63,782 bases of DNA from a virus. Under the pieces are notes generated by a model, which saw nothing but the letters and a program-made list of their open reading frames with translations, was not told where the DNA came from and searched no databases. This document shows positions 8,423 to 18,664 of this stretch, piece by piece (position 1 is the first letter of the stretch; every line of letters starts with the position of its first letter). The stretch lies in the IMG/VR virus record IMGVR_UViG_3300034120_000744, positions 1-63,782 of that record. The stretch is one strand, 5' to 3'. Made by a program: the position numbers and the translations under genes.

Positions 8423-8758
8423 TTGGCAACAACAATTTATGATACTGCTGAATTAGAACTGGAAAACGGAGACAAGATCATTGTCAAGCCTTTACCAATT
8501 AAGCAGTTAAAGAAATTTATGAAAGTAATTAGAGAGTTAGACTCAGAAGAAGTTAAGAGTGAAGAAGATGCTATGGATATATTTATCCAGGCTTCTATGA
8601 TTTGTTTAGAAAAGACTAGGCCAGACCTTTCAGAAGACAAGGACGCCTTTGAGGAAAGTGTTAATATTCCTACAATGATGAAGATTCTTGAGGTTTGTGG
8701 AGGGTTAAAGATGAATGACCCAAATCTCCTAGGGGCGGCTCTAGTTGGGACGACTTAG
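8423..8758 (+). CDS. Tail assembly chaperone, short form (gpG-like)
   Basis: 111 residues from TTG 8423, chosen because AGGAGG lies 7 bases upstream. A longer frame from TTG 8375 would run through the promoter and is unlikely. Acidic helical protein placed between tube and tape measure, the standard place of the lambda G-type chaperone that keeps the tape measure soluble during tail assembly. Near its end it has the heptamer C_CCA_AAT, allowing a -1 frameshift into the next frame to make the longer G-T type product. Confidence 0.75.
   Translation: MATTIYDTAELELENGDKIIVKPLPIKQLKKFMKVIRELDSEEVKSEEDAMDIFIQASMICLEKTRPDLSEDKDAFEESVNIPTMMKILEVCGGLKMNDPNLLGAALVGTT
8719..8725 (+). other. Candidate -1 ribosomal frameshift site CCCAAAT
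   Basis: In the frame of the upstream chaperone the bases read C_CCA_AAT, matching the X_XXY_YYZ slippery rule. The -1 frame is open from here to 9042, so slippage would fuse the chaperone to the downstream segment. Position and neighbours match the known tail-chaperone frameshift of long-tailed phages. Confidence 0.6.
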
Positions 8759-8790
8759 ATCTAGCCTCTTTAGAATCGGAGGTTTTCCTT

Positions 8791-9042
8791 TTGGGAAACT
8801 GGAAAAACTATGAAGAACTAGAAGATCAATTGTCTGTAGATGAGTTATTAGCAACGCTAAATGCTCAAAGAAAGCGCAGATATGAAGATCAAAAATTCTT
8901 TGCAATGATCCAGGGCATTGATATATCTGATAGTGATGAAGTTTCAGATATCGCAGACCTAAAGGGTGCCACAGCCGTCCAGCAAGGATTTGGTGTAGGT
9001 GTGGGACTTGGCCATGCCATCATGGAGGTAGTTGAGCCATGA
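8791..9042 (+). CDS. Tail assembly chaperone, C-terminal (T-like) segment
   Basis: 83 residues if started at TTG 8791, which has GGAGG 8 bases upstream. The frame is open back to the slippery heptamer at 8719-8725, so it is more likely expressed as a fusion to the preceding protein, adding about 105 residues. It contains a helical Arg/Lys stretch (NAQRKRRYEDQKFFAMIQG), typical of T-type segments that contact the tape measure. The stop overlaps the tape measure start (ATGAGTC). Both modes of expression are possible. Confidence 0.65.
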   Translation: MGNWKNYEELEDQLSVDELLATLNAQRKRRYEDQKFFAMIQGIDISDSDEVSDIADLKGATAVQQGFGVGVGLGHAIMEVVEP

Positions 9043-12000
9043 GTCGCATAGAACTTAATATAGTTGCTACGGGTAATTTTAGAAATGTAGAAACTTCAGT
9101 TGCTAGATTAAGATCTCAAATAGATTCTCTCAATGCCTCTATGATGAGCATTGGGTTTAATTCTGCATTATCTAATTCAGTATCATCATTCCAAAATCAG
9201 TTCAACAACGCCATTGATAGTAGCGGCATGTTTGAACGACACATGGTAAACCTTACAACAGAAACTACTAGATTCGGCAGGAGCCTTGAGTCTGGTAGCG
9301 CTAGGCTTGGTCAATTATTTAAAGCAGCCTCTGACTATAGAAGAGGCGAGTTAGGTCAAATTAGACAACTTGCAAGAGAACAAGTAAGGCTTATGAATTC
9401 CACAACCATGAGAATGGCTGATGGTGCTACTCAAGTAATTGTTCCTAGAGGAATTGATGAAGGAATTGAAAAGCAAAGAATTCTTAATCAAGAATACAGA
9501 ATCTTTAGACAAGTAGTTGCTAATGGGTCTACTGAAATTATTAATTGGGGCAAGAATACACAATGGGCTGGTAGGCAGTTAACAGTAGGATTAACCGTAC
9601 CACTCACCATCTTTGGAGCAGCCGCTGGAAAAGCGTTTATGGATGCTGATAAGCAACTAACAAGACTTACTAAGGTTTATGGAGATGCAACAAAGGGTAT
9701 GGTTAACTCTAGCGAGTTGGCTAAAATAAGAAGTGAAACTCTAGCATTATCTCAAGAAATTGCTCGCACTATGGGAGTTTCAGTTGAAGAAACTCTAGGA
9801 ATTGCTGCAGATATTGCTGCTACTGGAGTGCAGGGCAACGAGTTGCTTGCTGCTACTAGCGAGGCAATGAGATTATCAGTACTCGGAGAAGTTGATAGAC
9901 AAGAGGCTATGAAGGCTACTCTTTCAATTCAGAGTGTGTTCAAAAAGGATACAGAAGGTCTAACGCAATCCATTAACTTACTCAATGCTGTAGAAAATCA
10001 AACCTCTGCAACAATTAATGATTTAGTAACTGGAATTGTTAAGGCTGGACCAGTTGTGCAAGGTCTGGGTGGAGATGTTGAGGATCTCGCAGCAATGATG
10101 GTTGCTATGCGTGAAGGTGGCGTATCTGCATCTGAGGCAGCCAACGCAATCAAGTCATCTCTAGCATCCTTGATTAATCCTACAAAACAAACAACGGAAG
10201 TCCTGTCAGGATTTGGCATAGACATTAAAAGTATTGTAGATAAAAATGCTGGAGATGTTATTGGAACCCTGATGGATCTACAGTCTGCTTTAGCAGGACT
10301 TGATGATTTAAGTAGACAAAGATCTATCGAACAGATCTTTGGTAAGTTCCAATTTTCAAGAATCAATGCTCTTCTAGCGAACCTCGGCAGGGCGGGAAGT
10401 CAGACAGAACAAGTGTTTGCTATAGCAGGAATGAGCATAGAGGAACTTGCAAAAAATGCAGACGCAGAATTAAAAGCAGTAACAGAGTCAGTTACTGGTA
10501 AATTCCAAAGGGCTTTCGAATCACTAAAGGCAAGCCTCATCCCAATCGGTGAGACATTTGTAACTATTGGCACGATATTACTAAATGTTGGAAATAAAAT
10601 ATTAGAAATATTTAATGCTATACCAGACCCAATAAAAAATATTATTAATGGATTATTAGGATTCACGGCGGTACTTGGTCCAATTATTATGATTACTGGT
10701 GTACTAGGTAACTTCTTTGGCTATCTAGTTAAAGGCATATCAACATTAATGGCATTTAAGAAAGAGGGCAGGGGAGCCTTTGATCTATTAACATTAGACT
10801 CTATTGCTGCAAGAGATGCCTCAGAGTTGCTCTCAGAAAGCCTTTACGATCAAGGTACTGCTATGAATACAATGGCCCAGGCTGTGGACACCCTGGTCAA
10901 AAAACTTCAAGAACTTGTTAATCAATTAAATCATACAAAGAGTGCATCTGGAGGATTGGATCAGGTTTCACAGGGTGTTCTAGCCAATGCAGAAGCCGCA
11001 GCAATTGTAAGAATGGGTCCAGGAACTCCATATACTACTCCTGAAATTCCATGGACTAAGGAGCAAGGAAGACAAAGATATAAAGGCAGGGCAGAGGCTG
11101 GAGTAACGTATTCCCACCTAACACCAGAGTCTATGCTGGGGGGAAGAGGAGTACTAGGGCTTGGTACATTTGTTGATCAGGCAGGATCTGATGTTCAGAA
11201 AGATCTTAAAAATTTCTATCAAGATTTAGTTTCATTAAGAGAAGAATCAATAACTCCAGAAATTAGAAGACAAGCCTTAGAAGACTTATCTAGAGGTTAT
11301 CATGGCACAGGACCAGCATTAGAAGCCTCTCTAGCACAAATTAGAGCATTAACAGATGAGCAATTGGCGCAAATTCTTCCTACATGGGAAAAACTTACAA
11401 CTCAGTCTACAGAGTATTTTGCTATTCTTTCAGTTGCTGCAGAAAAAGCAGAAGCAGGGAATCAAGAAGTTGCTGCAGCGTTTAAAAAATATTCACAGGA
11501 TATAGAATCTGGTAGAGATCCAATCGCATCTTTAAGTGAATTAAGATCTGCTATAGATGGTACTGATCAGGCCGTAGATAAAAAAGTTAAAGAAATCGCG
11601 GCAGAGTTCGATAAAATCGAACAAGAACTGCTTGCCATGCCAGCGGGACGAGAAAGAGCAGTTCGTACAGCAGAACTAGTTAAAGATAGAATAATAACTC
11701 CATACGAGATTGATCCTACACAAACACTTTCTGCTGCTGGAATTAAAGGAATGGGCGAAGGCGGGTTAAGAAATCCATTACTACATGCCATTCAAATGTA
11801 CACAGATAGAATGTTTAATGATGCTCAAATAAGTCAAGAAATGTCTGCTGCATTAGCAACAGGAAATAAAAAACTTGTAGATGCATTATTAAGATTGGCG
11901 GAGGCCAGACAGCGTGAAGCCATGGCGTCGGAAGAAAATGTTGCAGCAGAAGAACAGTACCAACTTGCTGCAAAGAATCAAGCAGAGGCACAGGCAGCAT

Positions 12001-15000
12001 ATGCTAAAGCACAAAAAGAAAGCGCACAGGCGTTATTAAGATATGGTCCTAATAGCCCTCAATACAAGGCTGCGAAACAGGCAGAATATCAGGCTCAACA
12101 AAAATTAATTCAGTCAGATATTCAATTAGTTGCCGCATCAGAAAGAAAAAAGACAGCCATATTGCAAAGTAACAGGGCTAGCCAAGAACTTTCTGAAGAA
12201 GAAATTCAATTAGCAGCATTAAGAGAAAGACAATCTCTGGAAGTTACAGAAAATATTGTTTCTACCCAAAGAAATAGTGATTCTACTAATAAAGGAACTG
12301 TAGCAAGAGAAGGGCAAACTGCAGCAATATCTTCTAACAAAGGAGGAATGCTTGCGGGAGGCAAGTTGGGAGGAGCAATAAGCCTTGCAAGTATGGCTGC
12401 GATGTTCCTACCTCGTCCTGGAGAAGATACTGGGGCTGGGCAAGCAATGAATGCTGGAATAAATATAGCAAATATGGCTGGCATGGGCGCAATGTTTGGA
12501 CCCAAGGGACTTGCTATAGGTGCTGCTATAGGTGTCGCTGTAGAAGGAATTTCATTCTTTGGCAGAAGGTCTGAAGAAGCAGCAGCAGAACTTGCAAAAC
12601 TAAAGGCTGGAATAGAAGCGTCTAAGACTGGACTCACAGAACTAGAAAAAGAATTCTTTAATGTAGAGCCGTTAAAACAATTAGAAGATTTACCATTAAA
12701 TGCATTTAATCTAAGAACGCAAGAGGCTACTAATAAGTTAAGAGAGTTTGCTAATGCTGTAGCAAACGCGGAGCCAGGAAGTGTTGAGGCTGGAAGAAGA
12801 GATCAAATTGCATCTATGGAATCTGCAGAGCAATTTATTAATGATCCAATGTTTAGTAAGATGGTTTCAGAAGCACTTCTAGGTGGCATGGATATAAAGA
12901 GCATTAAGACCATGATAGGTGGTTATTTATCTGCTACTGGTAAAGAAATATTTGCTCCAATTGTAAATGCTGAGTTAGATCGAATAGGAAAACTTGGCAC
13001 AAAGCCAGAAGAAATAGGAGCAAAGTATCTAGCACAATTACAAGATATTGCTGATAGAGTAATTAGGGGTGCTGATTATACTGAAAAAGAAGCAGATAGA
13101 TTAAGAAAAGCACAGCAGTTGTATGAAGAATCTAGAGGCGGGAAAGAAGTACTAGCAGTTAACCCTCAAACTGGGGAAAGTGAACAGGCTAATTTAGCAG
13201 ATACTGCAGTATATCTCAATAGCATAGCAGAACAATTTGGAATGACTCTAGAAGAACTGCTAGGATTAATTCAAGAACGAATAACTAATCCTGAAGCAGA
13301 AAGTAACCCAGCAGTAGATGCTGCTATGAAAGGGCTTTCTGTAGATGGTCAGCAATATGGACCAGAATTTAATCAATTCATACTTGATATCTTGCCAGCA
13401 TTAAAAGAAGTCGTTGCCATATCTCCAGACTTATATGAAATAGAAGACGTTATGGGGGCTGTTGGCAATGAAGCATCTATGATGGCTCAAGGAATATTTG
13501 CTGCCATGGCTTCTGGGGGGCAGACATTTGATCAATTCTTAACTTCACTAGGCGCTAGTGCAAATGCTTTAGATAGTAATAAGCAACTAATTGGTGAAAT
13601 ACAAACACAAATTAATGAAATGTCTCCAGATGCTGGTAGAGCATTCTCCATGATGATGGAAAGCGGAGTTCAACTTCAAGATGCATTAAGAATTGTATCA
13701 ATGGTTATTGCTGATGTTAATACAGACTGGGCAGCACTTGCTGATATGGCAAGAACTAATCCTGCAAACTTTAGAGCGAATGTTTGGACCTCTTTCATAC
13801 AAGGAAGTCCAGTTGGAACAACTCCTACCGCCCAGGCTGCGACGAATCCAGAAGATGCAATTCAATCAGCATTAGGAGCCATAGATTACTCAGGTGACGC
13901 TGGCGGAGGATCTGGAGGATCTGGATCAGACTACTACGACAAACTTATTGAAGCACAAGATAAGATAATTGAAGGTATTCAAAAGGAACGTGAGGAGCGT
14001 CAAAAACTACTTGAATTACAAGAAAAGCAAGTGGATTTTGCACTACGCAGACAAGACTTAGAAAATCAAATAGCCAGAGCAACAGCAGAAGGCAATTTTG
14101 CGGAAGCGGCTCTTTTACAGGCACAATTAAATGCAGAAAAAGAAAAATATCAAGCAGAAGAGATTGAAAGAAGAAGGCAGGAAAGAGAAGATAAGAAAAT
14201 TGCTGCCGCTGAAAAAGAAAAAGAAAGACTTCAAAAACTTCAAGATGCTTCTTCTGGTGGCGGCGGTGGTGGGGGATCTACTGGTCCTTCAGCAGCACAA
14301 CAGAAATGGACTGCAAATAGAGTAGAGGTTCTAACTAGTGGAGTTGTTAACTGGACAGAGGGTGCGGAACTAAGAGTAAGAACTTCACAAATGGGGCCAT
14401 GGACAGCCTTCTTCGATAGTGATAGAGTAAAATCTTATAGACAAGAACTAGAGAAATTAAATATACCCGCAGAAAATATAGATCAAATATTAAATGAATT
14501 ATATGATTCATGGATAGACAACAATAATCAACTGTTTGCTCAAACCGATGATTATAAGTTTATAGAAGATTCATTGAAGAAGATGGGCGTAGCAGGAGAA
14601 GATCTAAAAGAAGTAATGCCAGATGTTTTCGGGGCACTTCTGGATAAAGAACTTAATCCTAAAGAAAAAATAGATGTTATAGCCGGAGCCTTGTATGATC
14701 TTGGATATGAAACTGATGAAGCATATAGAAAAGCAAAGAAACTATATGATCAGTACGGCGAGGACTTTGATGGCAAGGGAATAGATGATGAAATTGCTAG
14801 ATGGGTTGAGTGGAATGATATTATTCTTAAGGCGCAGGATAGACTAAGAAAAATAAACAAACAATTGTCTGAGGGCGCAACAATATCTGATTTAGGTCTT
14901 TCTGCAGATAGATTAGAAGAGGTTGCAAGAACCGCTGCTGGTCAAAGTACTGCACAAACTGGTCCAACATTTAATGCGGGTGGAGTAAAACTTACTGGAG

Positions 15001-18000
15001 AAAATATTGGATCTGACCTGATGCTTGGAGTAGAAAAAGGGTTAACTGATGGAGTTCAGGCAACAGAGGCTGCCACTAGACAGGCTATAAAGTGGCTTGA
15101 AATATGGATGAGAGATGAAACAAAAACTAATTCTCCCTCAGAAGTATATAAGTTATTAGGCAAAGATATGATTGCTGGACTTATCAATGGATTAGTTATC
15201 CCTCCAGACACCGCAACTGGTGTTATTACAACAATAACAGATACATTTAAGTCAGCAGTAGATTCATACAAAATATTATTTACAGATCCAACAAATGGAA
15301 TAAGTGGTGTAATAGATGCAGAAGTAAAGACTGCTGCAGATAATTTCTACAACACTATGACCACAAGAATGCAGGAAACTGTAGATGAAATTAATAACAT
15401 ACTTAAAACTAATTTAACTAACTATACCTTCCAAATTACTGGAAATCCAAAGATTTATGATGGTGGGGCAAGATCACTATGGCAGAGGGTGTTTGATGGA
15501 ATTCCAGATGGAATGTTTACCTCCACTATGCCACAGTATGCTACTGGTGGATATGTAAGCGGTCCAGGCGGTCCAACAGAAGATAAAATTCCTGCTCTAC
15601 TTTCTGATGGAGAATATGTAATCAAGGCTTCTAGTGTTAGTCAGTATGGCACAGAATTATTAGATCAAATTAATGCTAGAAAGTTTTATACTGGCGGATA
15701 TGTTTCTGCCGACCGTGCAGAAACAGCAGCAAGCGGTAACAAGTATCTTGGTGGATACAAGCCTAAACCACAATATTCTGGTGGAACACCTACATATACT
15801 AGTGGATATAGTAATTCAAATACACAGGCTACAAGACAGAGCGGTGGCAGCGGTGTAATGAAGGGACTATACAATAAAGCATTAAGAAATGCTTCAATAA
15901 TGTCTATGACTAGACAACCATTTTACTCTCCAGGAATTGGTGAAGAGGTTGGTGGTATATGGCAAATATTAAGAAATATTGCAGCATCAACAACCGACCT
16001 TCTACTTGGGGGATTTGTTCCTCCATTTATGAGATCAGAAAGATCTGGAGATTCATTCTTAGACAGAATAAATTGGAATAGAACCTCTATCGGATCGCTT
16101 ATTGGTGGAGACGACTATCTAAATACTTCAGGATCAGAACTACTTGCTTCCATGCTAGACTTTGCCCCAGGTGGCGGAAAGGGAAGCAGCAGGGCCAGCG
16201 CTTTTATTCCAGTAGGTGTAAAGGCTGGAGCCACAGGAACTAGAGCAAGTAGAGATATTGTAGCAAAGGACTATGAAGACATGCTAGGCATGTCTAGACA
16301 GGACTTTGAGGATTATGTAGAAACTGCATGGCCTTCTATTACTCCAGCAGAAAAAGCAGACCTTATTGGAAAGATATTTGACGAGAATGGAAATGTAAGA
16401 AAACTAGATGTAATCAATGCTCCACCATATAGTTCATCAATGGGTGGAAATCCAGGAGCAAGAATGCATCAACATGGATTGAGCGTTCTAGACATTCTTA
16501 GAGACACAAATCAGGCAAAGAGATTTAAGTCTATTTACGATGAACTTTCAGCATCTGGAAGCCCAGCAGTCGGAGACATGACGTTTGATGAGTTTATGTC
16601 AAAGGTTAGGAATTCATCTATATCTGCACAAGATACTAGCACATCTGCAGATAAGGCTACAGCATTATTAGATCATGACTTTATTAGATCAGTAAACTCT
16701 GTATATGCAAGACAAAACTATGGACTTTCAGACACAGATTTAATTAGACTATATAGAGGATTAACTAGAAGCGAACAATCAAATGTTCATGGTGTTTTTA
16801 GAGGATACTCTACAACAGATCCAAATGTTGCTAAATCTTTCTCAAGATGGGCTGGCAGAGGAATTTGGGCAACAGACATATCAGTAGGAGACTTGCCACA
16901 GATTCTTGGAACTACTGGCTGGGCTGACGAATTTGCACAATTTATTCCAGAATCAGCCTGGGCAGAAGTAGTTACTGAGCATGGAGTAAACACAAAGATT
17001 TCTCCAGATAGACCATACAGAGCATTTGACCCAGAAAATGTTCTTATGCCTAGAAGAATAAAGCACGACGATTTTGTAAATAATCATGACTCGATAGTTA
17101 GATACGCTAAAAGTATTGGTCTTTCTCCAACTAGATTGCTTAGTGGATCTGGATTTAGAAGAGTTGGACCTTACTGGCAACTTGATCTATCTAAGATTGA
17201 TTCTATGTCTTCAGAGAATAAACAATTACTTAAGTATCTTCAGGACTCATTGGGAATGGATTTAGTCTCATTAAAGACAGGAGAGGGACTTGCACCATTT
17301 AAGTTTGCAGATGGAGGTCTAGTCAGAGTAGGCAAAGAAAATCTTACTGTACTAGGAGAAGGTATATCTGACTATGCGAGAAGATTTGTTGGAACACCAT
17401 ATTCATCTGGGGCAGCATGGGCAGATGGACCAGCAAACGGGTGGGGATGTGCTACTGCTACTAAGTGGCTCTATGATTCCTATGCTGGAGTAGACCCAGG
17501 ACACCCATCATTATCTGCATCACAATATTCAAGTGGTGCTGGATCAAGAGTTAATAATATGCTTCCCGGCGATTTATTGTTCTTCTACTATCCAAATGGG
17601 GTAAATACATCAAATCCAATTAATCACGTTGGCATGGCGCTAGGAAATGGAAGCATGTTCCATGCTAGAAGTGAAGCATTAGGAACTCAAATTACTGGAA
17701 TTGACGGCGCTGGAATGGATAGAGCCAGACAGCGTGCTGGCGGATCTGCAATAAAGAGATATCTTCCAGAAACAATTGCTGGAATGGGTCTTCCTACTGC
17801 TAAGTTTAAGATGGGCGGAAAAGTGTACGGTAAAGGCGGTCCTACCTCAGACGACATTCTTGCACTAATTAGTAATGGCGAATATGTGATGAATGCAAAT
17901 GCTGTGAGTCATTATGGGAAAGACTTTATGGATGCCGTAAATAAGGGAATTCTTCCAGAAGCCGCTATGGGAGGAATGTTCTCCTCTAAGTATCCTGGAT

Positions 18001-18200
18001 ATGTGCAAAGAATGGGTGACGGAGGAATGCTTTCTAGAAAGTTCGGAATAGATAATGATTCCTCTTCAATTTCTAATGTAGAGTATAATATAAATGTAAA
18101 CGTAGCAGGGACTAATTCATCTCCTGATGATATAGCAGAAGCCGTAATGAAATCACTTAAAAGAAAAGAAAGAATGGTTGGGGCGGTAACTAGAGTATGA
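9039..18200 (+). CDS. Tape measure protein with ART-like and NlpC/P60 domains
   Basis: 3053 residues, the largest gene. The N-terminal 650 residues have the TP901/phage-minor-tail tape-measure layout with hydrophobic segments near residues 180-200 and 535-570. Long Ala/Gln/Glu-rich coiled coils fill about 930-1130 and 1640-1750. Two copies of the tape-measure motif GGPTxDxIxALxSxGEYV lie near residues 2177 and 2933. Between them are a section resembling R-S-E ADP-ribosyltransferases (Arg2573 in LYRG, Ser2591 in YSTT, Glu2638/Glu2643) and an NlpC/P60-like peptidase (Cys2804 in GWGC, His2863 in NHVG). It should set tail length and help cross the cell wall. Predicted tail is very long. Confidence 0.92.
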   Translation: MSRIELNIVATGNFRNVETSVARLRSQIDSLNASMMSIGFNSALSNSVSSFQNQFNNAIDSSGMFERHMVNLTTETTRFGRSLESGSARLGQLFKAASDYRRGELGQIRQLAREQVRLMNSTTMRMADGATQVIVPRGIDEGIEKQRILNQEYRIFRQVVANGSTEIINWGKNTQWAGRQLTVGLTVPLTIFGAAAGKAFMDADKQLTRLTKVYGDATKGMVNSSELAKIRSETLALSQEIARTMGVSVEETLGIAADIAATGVQGNELLAATSEAMRLSVLGEVDRQEAMKATLSIQSVFKKDTEGLTQSINLLNAVENQTSATINDLVTGIVKAGPVVQGLGGDVEDLAAMMVAMREGGVSASEAANAIKSSLASLINPTKQTTEVLSGFGIDIKSIVDKNAGDVIGTLMDLQSALAGLDDLSRQRSIEQIFGKFQFSRINALLANLGRAGSQTEQVFAIAGMSIEELAKNADAELKAVTESVTGKFQRAFESLKASLIPIGETFVTIGTILLNVGNKILEIFNAIPDPIKNIINGLLGFTAVLGPIIMITGVLGNFFGYLVKGISTLMAFKKEGRGAFDLLTLDSIAARDASELLSESLYDQGTAMNTMAQAVDTLVKKLQELVNQLNHTKSASGGLDQVSQGVLANAEAAAIVRMGPGTPYTTPEIPWTKEQGRQRYKGRAEAGVTYSHLTPESMLGGRGVLGLGTFVDQAGSDVQKDLKNFYQDLVSLREESITPEIRRQALEDLSRGYHGTGPALEASLAQIRALTDEQLAQILPTWEKLTTQSTEYFAILSVAAEKAEAGNQEVAAAFKKYSQDIESGRDPIASLSELRSAIDGTDQAVDKKVKEIAAEFDKIEQELLAMPAGRERAVRTAELVKDRIITPYEIDPTQTLSAAGIKGMGEGGLRNPLLHAIQMYTDRMFNDAQISQEMSAALATGNKKLVDALLRLAEARQREAMASEENVAAEEQYQLAAKNQAEAQAAYAKAQKESAQALLRYGPNSPQYKAAKQAEYQAQQKLIQSDIQLVAASERKKTAILQSNRASQELSEEEIQLAALRERQSLEVTENIVSTQRNSDSTNKGTVAREGQTAAISSNKGGMLAGGKLGGAISLASMAAMFLPRPGEDTGAGQAMNAGINIANMAGMGAMFGPKGLAIGAAIGVAVEGISFFGRRSEEAAAELAKLKAGIEASKTGLTELEKEFFNVEPLKQLEDLPLNAFNLRTQEATNKLREFANAVANAEPGSVEAGRRDQIASMESAEQFINDPMFSKMVSEALLGGMDIKSIKTMIGGYLSATGKEIFAPIVNAELDRIGKLGTKPEEIGAKYLAQLQDIADRVIRGADYTEKEADRLRKAQQLYEESRGGKEVLAVNPQTGESEQANLADTAVYLNSIAEQFGMTLEELLGLIQERITNPEAESNPAVDAAMKGLSVDGQQYGPEFNQFILDILPALKEVVAISPDLYEIEDVMGAVGNEASMMAQGIFAAMASGGQTFDQFLTSLGASANALDSNKQLIGEIQTQINEMSPDAGRAFSMMMESGVQLQDALRIVSMVIADVNTDWAALADMARTNPANFRANVWTSFIQGSPVGTTPTAQAATNPEDAIQSALGAIDYSGDAGGGSGGSGSDYYDKLIEAQDKIIEGIQKEREERQKLLELQEKQVDFALRRQDLENQIARATAEGNFAEAALLQAQLNAEKEKYQAEEIERRRQEREDKKIAAAEKEKERLQKLQDASSGGGGGGGSTGPSAAQQKWTANRVEVLTSGVVNWTEGAELRVRTSQMGPWTAFFDSDRVKSYRQELEKLNIPAENIDQILNELYDSWIDNNNQLFAQTDDYKFIEDSLKKMGVAGEDLKEVMPDVFGALLDKELNPKEKIDVIAGALYDLGYETDEAYRKAKKLYDQYGEDFDGKGIDDEIARWVEWNDIILKAQDRLRKINKQLSEGATISDLGLSADRLEEVARTAAGQSTAQTGPTFNAGGVKLTGENIGSDLMLGVEKGLTDGVQATEAATRQAIKWLEIWMRDETKTNSPSEVYKLLGKDMIAGLINGLVIPPDTATGVITTITDTFKSAVDSYKILFTDPTNGISGVIDAEVKTAADNFYNTMTTRMQETVDEINNILKTNLTNYTFQITGNPKIYDGGARSLWQRVFDGIPDGMFTSTMPQYATGGYVSGPGGPTEDKIPALLSDGEYVIKASSVSQYGTELLDQINARKFYTGGYVSADRAETAASGNKYLGGYKPKPQYSGGTPTYTSGYSNSNTQATRQSGGSGVMKGLYNKALRNASIMSMTRQPFYSPGIGEEVGGIWQILRNIAASTTDLLLGGFVPPFMRSERSGDSFLDRINWNRTSIGSLIGGDDYLNTSGSELLASMLDFAPGGGKGSSRASAFIPVGVKAGATGTRASRDIVAKDYEDMLGMSRQDFEDYVETAWPSITPAEKADLIGKIFDENGNVRKLDVINAPPYSSSMGGNPGARMHQHGLSVLDILRDTNQAKRFKSIYDELSASGSPAVGDMTFDEFMSKVRNSSISAQDTSTSADKATALLDHDFIRSVNSVYARQNYGLSDTDLIRLYRGLTRSEQSNVHGVFRGYSTTDPNVAKSFSRWAGRGIWATDISVGDLPQILGTTGWADEFAQFIPESAWAEVVTEHGVNTKISPDRPYRAFDPENVLMPRRIKHDDFVNNHDSIVRYAKSIGLSPTRLLSGSGFRRVGPYWQLDLSKIDSMSSENKQLLKYLQDSLGMDLVSLKTGEGLAPFKFADGGLVRVGKENLTVLGEGISDYARRFVGTPYSSGAAWADGPANGWGCATATKWLYDSYAGVDPGHPSLSASQYSSGAGSRVNNMLPGDLLFFYYPNGVNTSNPINHVGMALGNGSMFHARSEALGTQITGIDGAGMDRARQRAGGSAIKRYLPETIAGMGLPTAKFKMGGKVYGKGGPTSDDILALISNGEYVMNANAVSHYGKDFMDAVNKGILPEAAMGGMFSSKYPGYVQRMGDGGMLSRKFGIDNDSSSISNVEYNINVNVAGTNSSPDDIAEAVMKSLKRKERMVGAVTRV

Positions 18201-18664
18201 CATTTATAATTCCATCAATTATTAGACTTCAAGCCAATGGTAAGGCCGCCTCTGAATTCTCTACATCAACACCAAATAATGGTCAACTAACTTTATCCGA
18301 TCATTCAAGATCACCACTTAGCGTTTCCTATGAAATAATAGAAAATTCTCAAAGAATGGCTGATGGAACCATGAGAAAAAGTATTATTTCTAAGAAAAAG
18401 AATTTTTCATGTACATGGGATATGATGCCTACAGTATCTACAATGATGGCAGACGGTAATGCTGACGCTGCTAAAATGAAGGCTTACTATGAATTATATT
18501 GTTATAGTCCACTTACTTTAACTTTAAGATATAAAAGAAATAATGCAGAAGCCCCAGTAGATGAGACATGTCAAGTGTATTGGACTGACTTCGGTTTTGA
18601 TGTTATCAAGAGATACCGGAACTTTGATTACTGGAACGTATCTGCTGAATTTACGGAGATCTGA
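18197..18664 (+). CDS. Minor tail protein (distal-tail position)
   Basis: 155 residues, overlapping the tape measure stop by 4 bases and sharing one base with the next gene. The place right after the tape measure is that of distal tail (Dit) or first tail-tip proteins. The sequence has a beta-rich C-terminal part (VYWTDFGFDV onward). Size is smaller than usual Dit proteins, so it may be only the ring-forming domain. Confidence 0.6.
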   Translation: MTFIIPSIIRLQANGKAASEFSTSTPNNGQLTLSDHSRSPLSVSYEIIENSQRMADGTMRKSIISKKKNFSCTWDMMPTVSTMMADGNADAAKMKAYYELYCYSPLTLTLRYKRNNAEAPVDETCQVYWTDFGFDVIKRYRNFDYWNVSAEFTEI

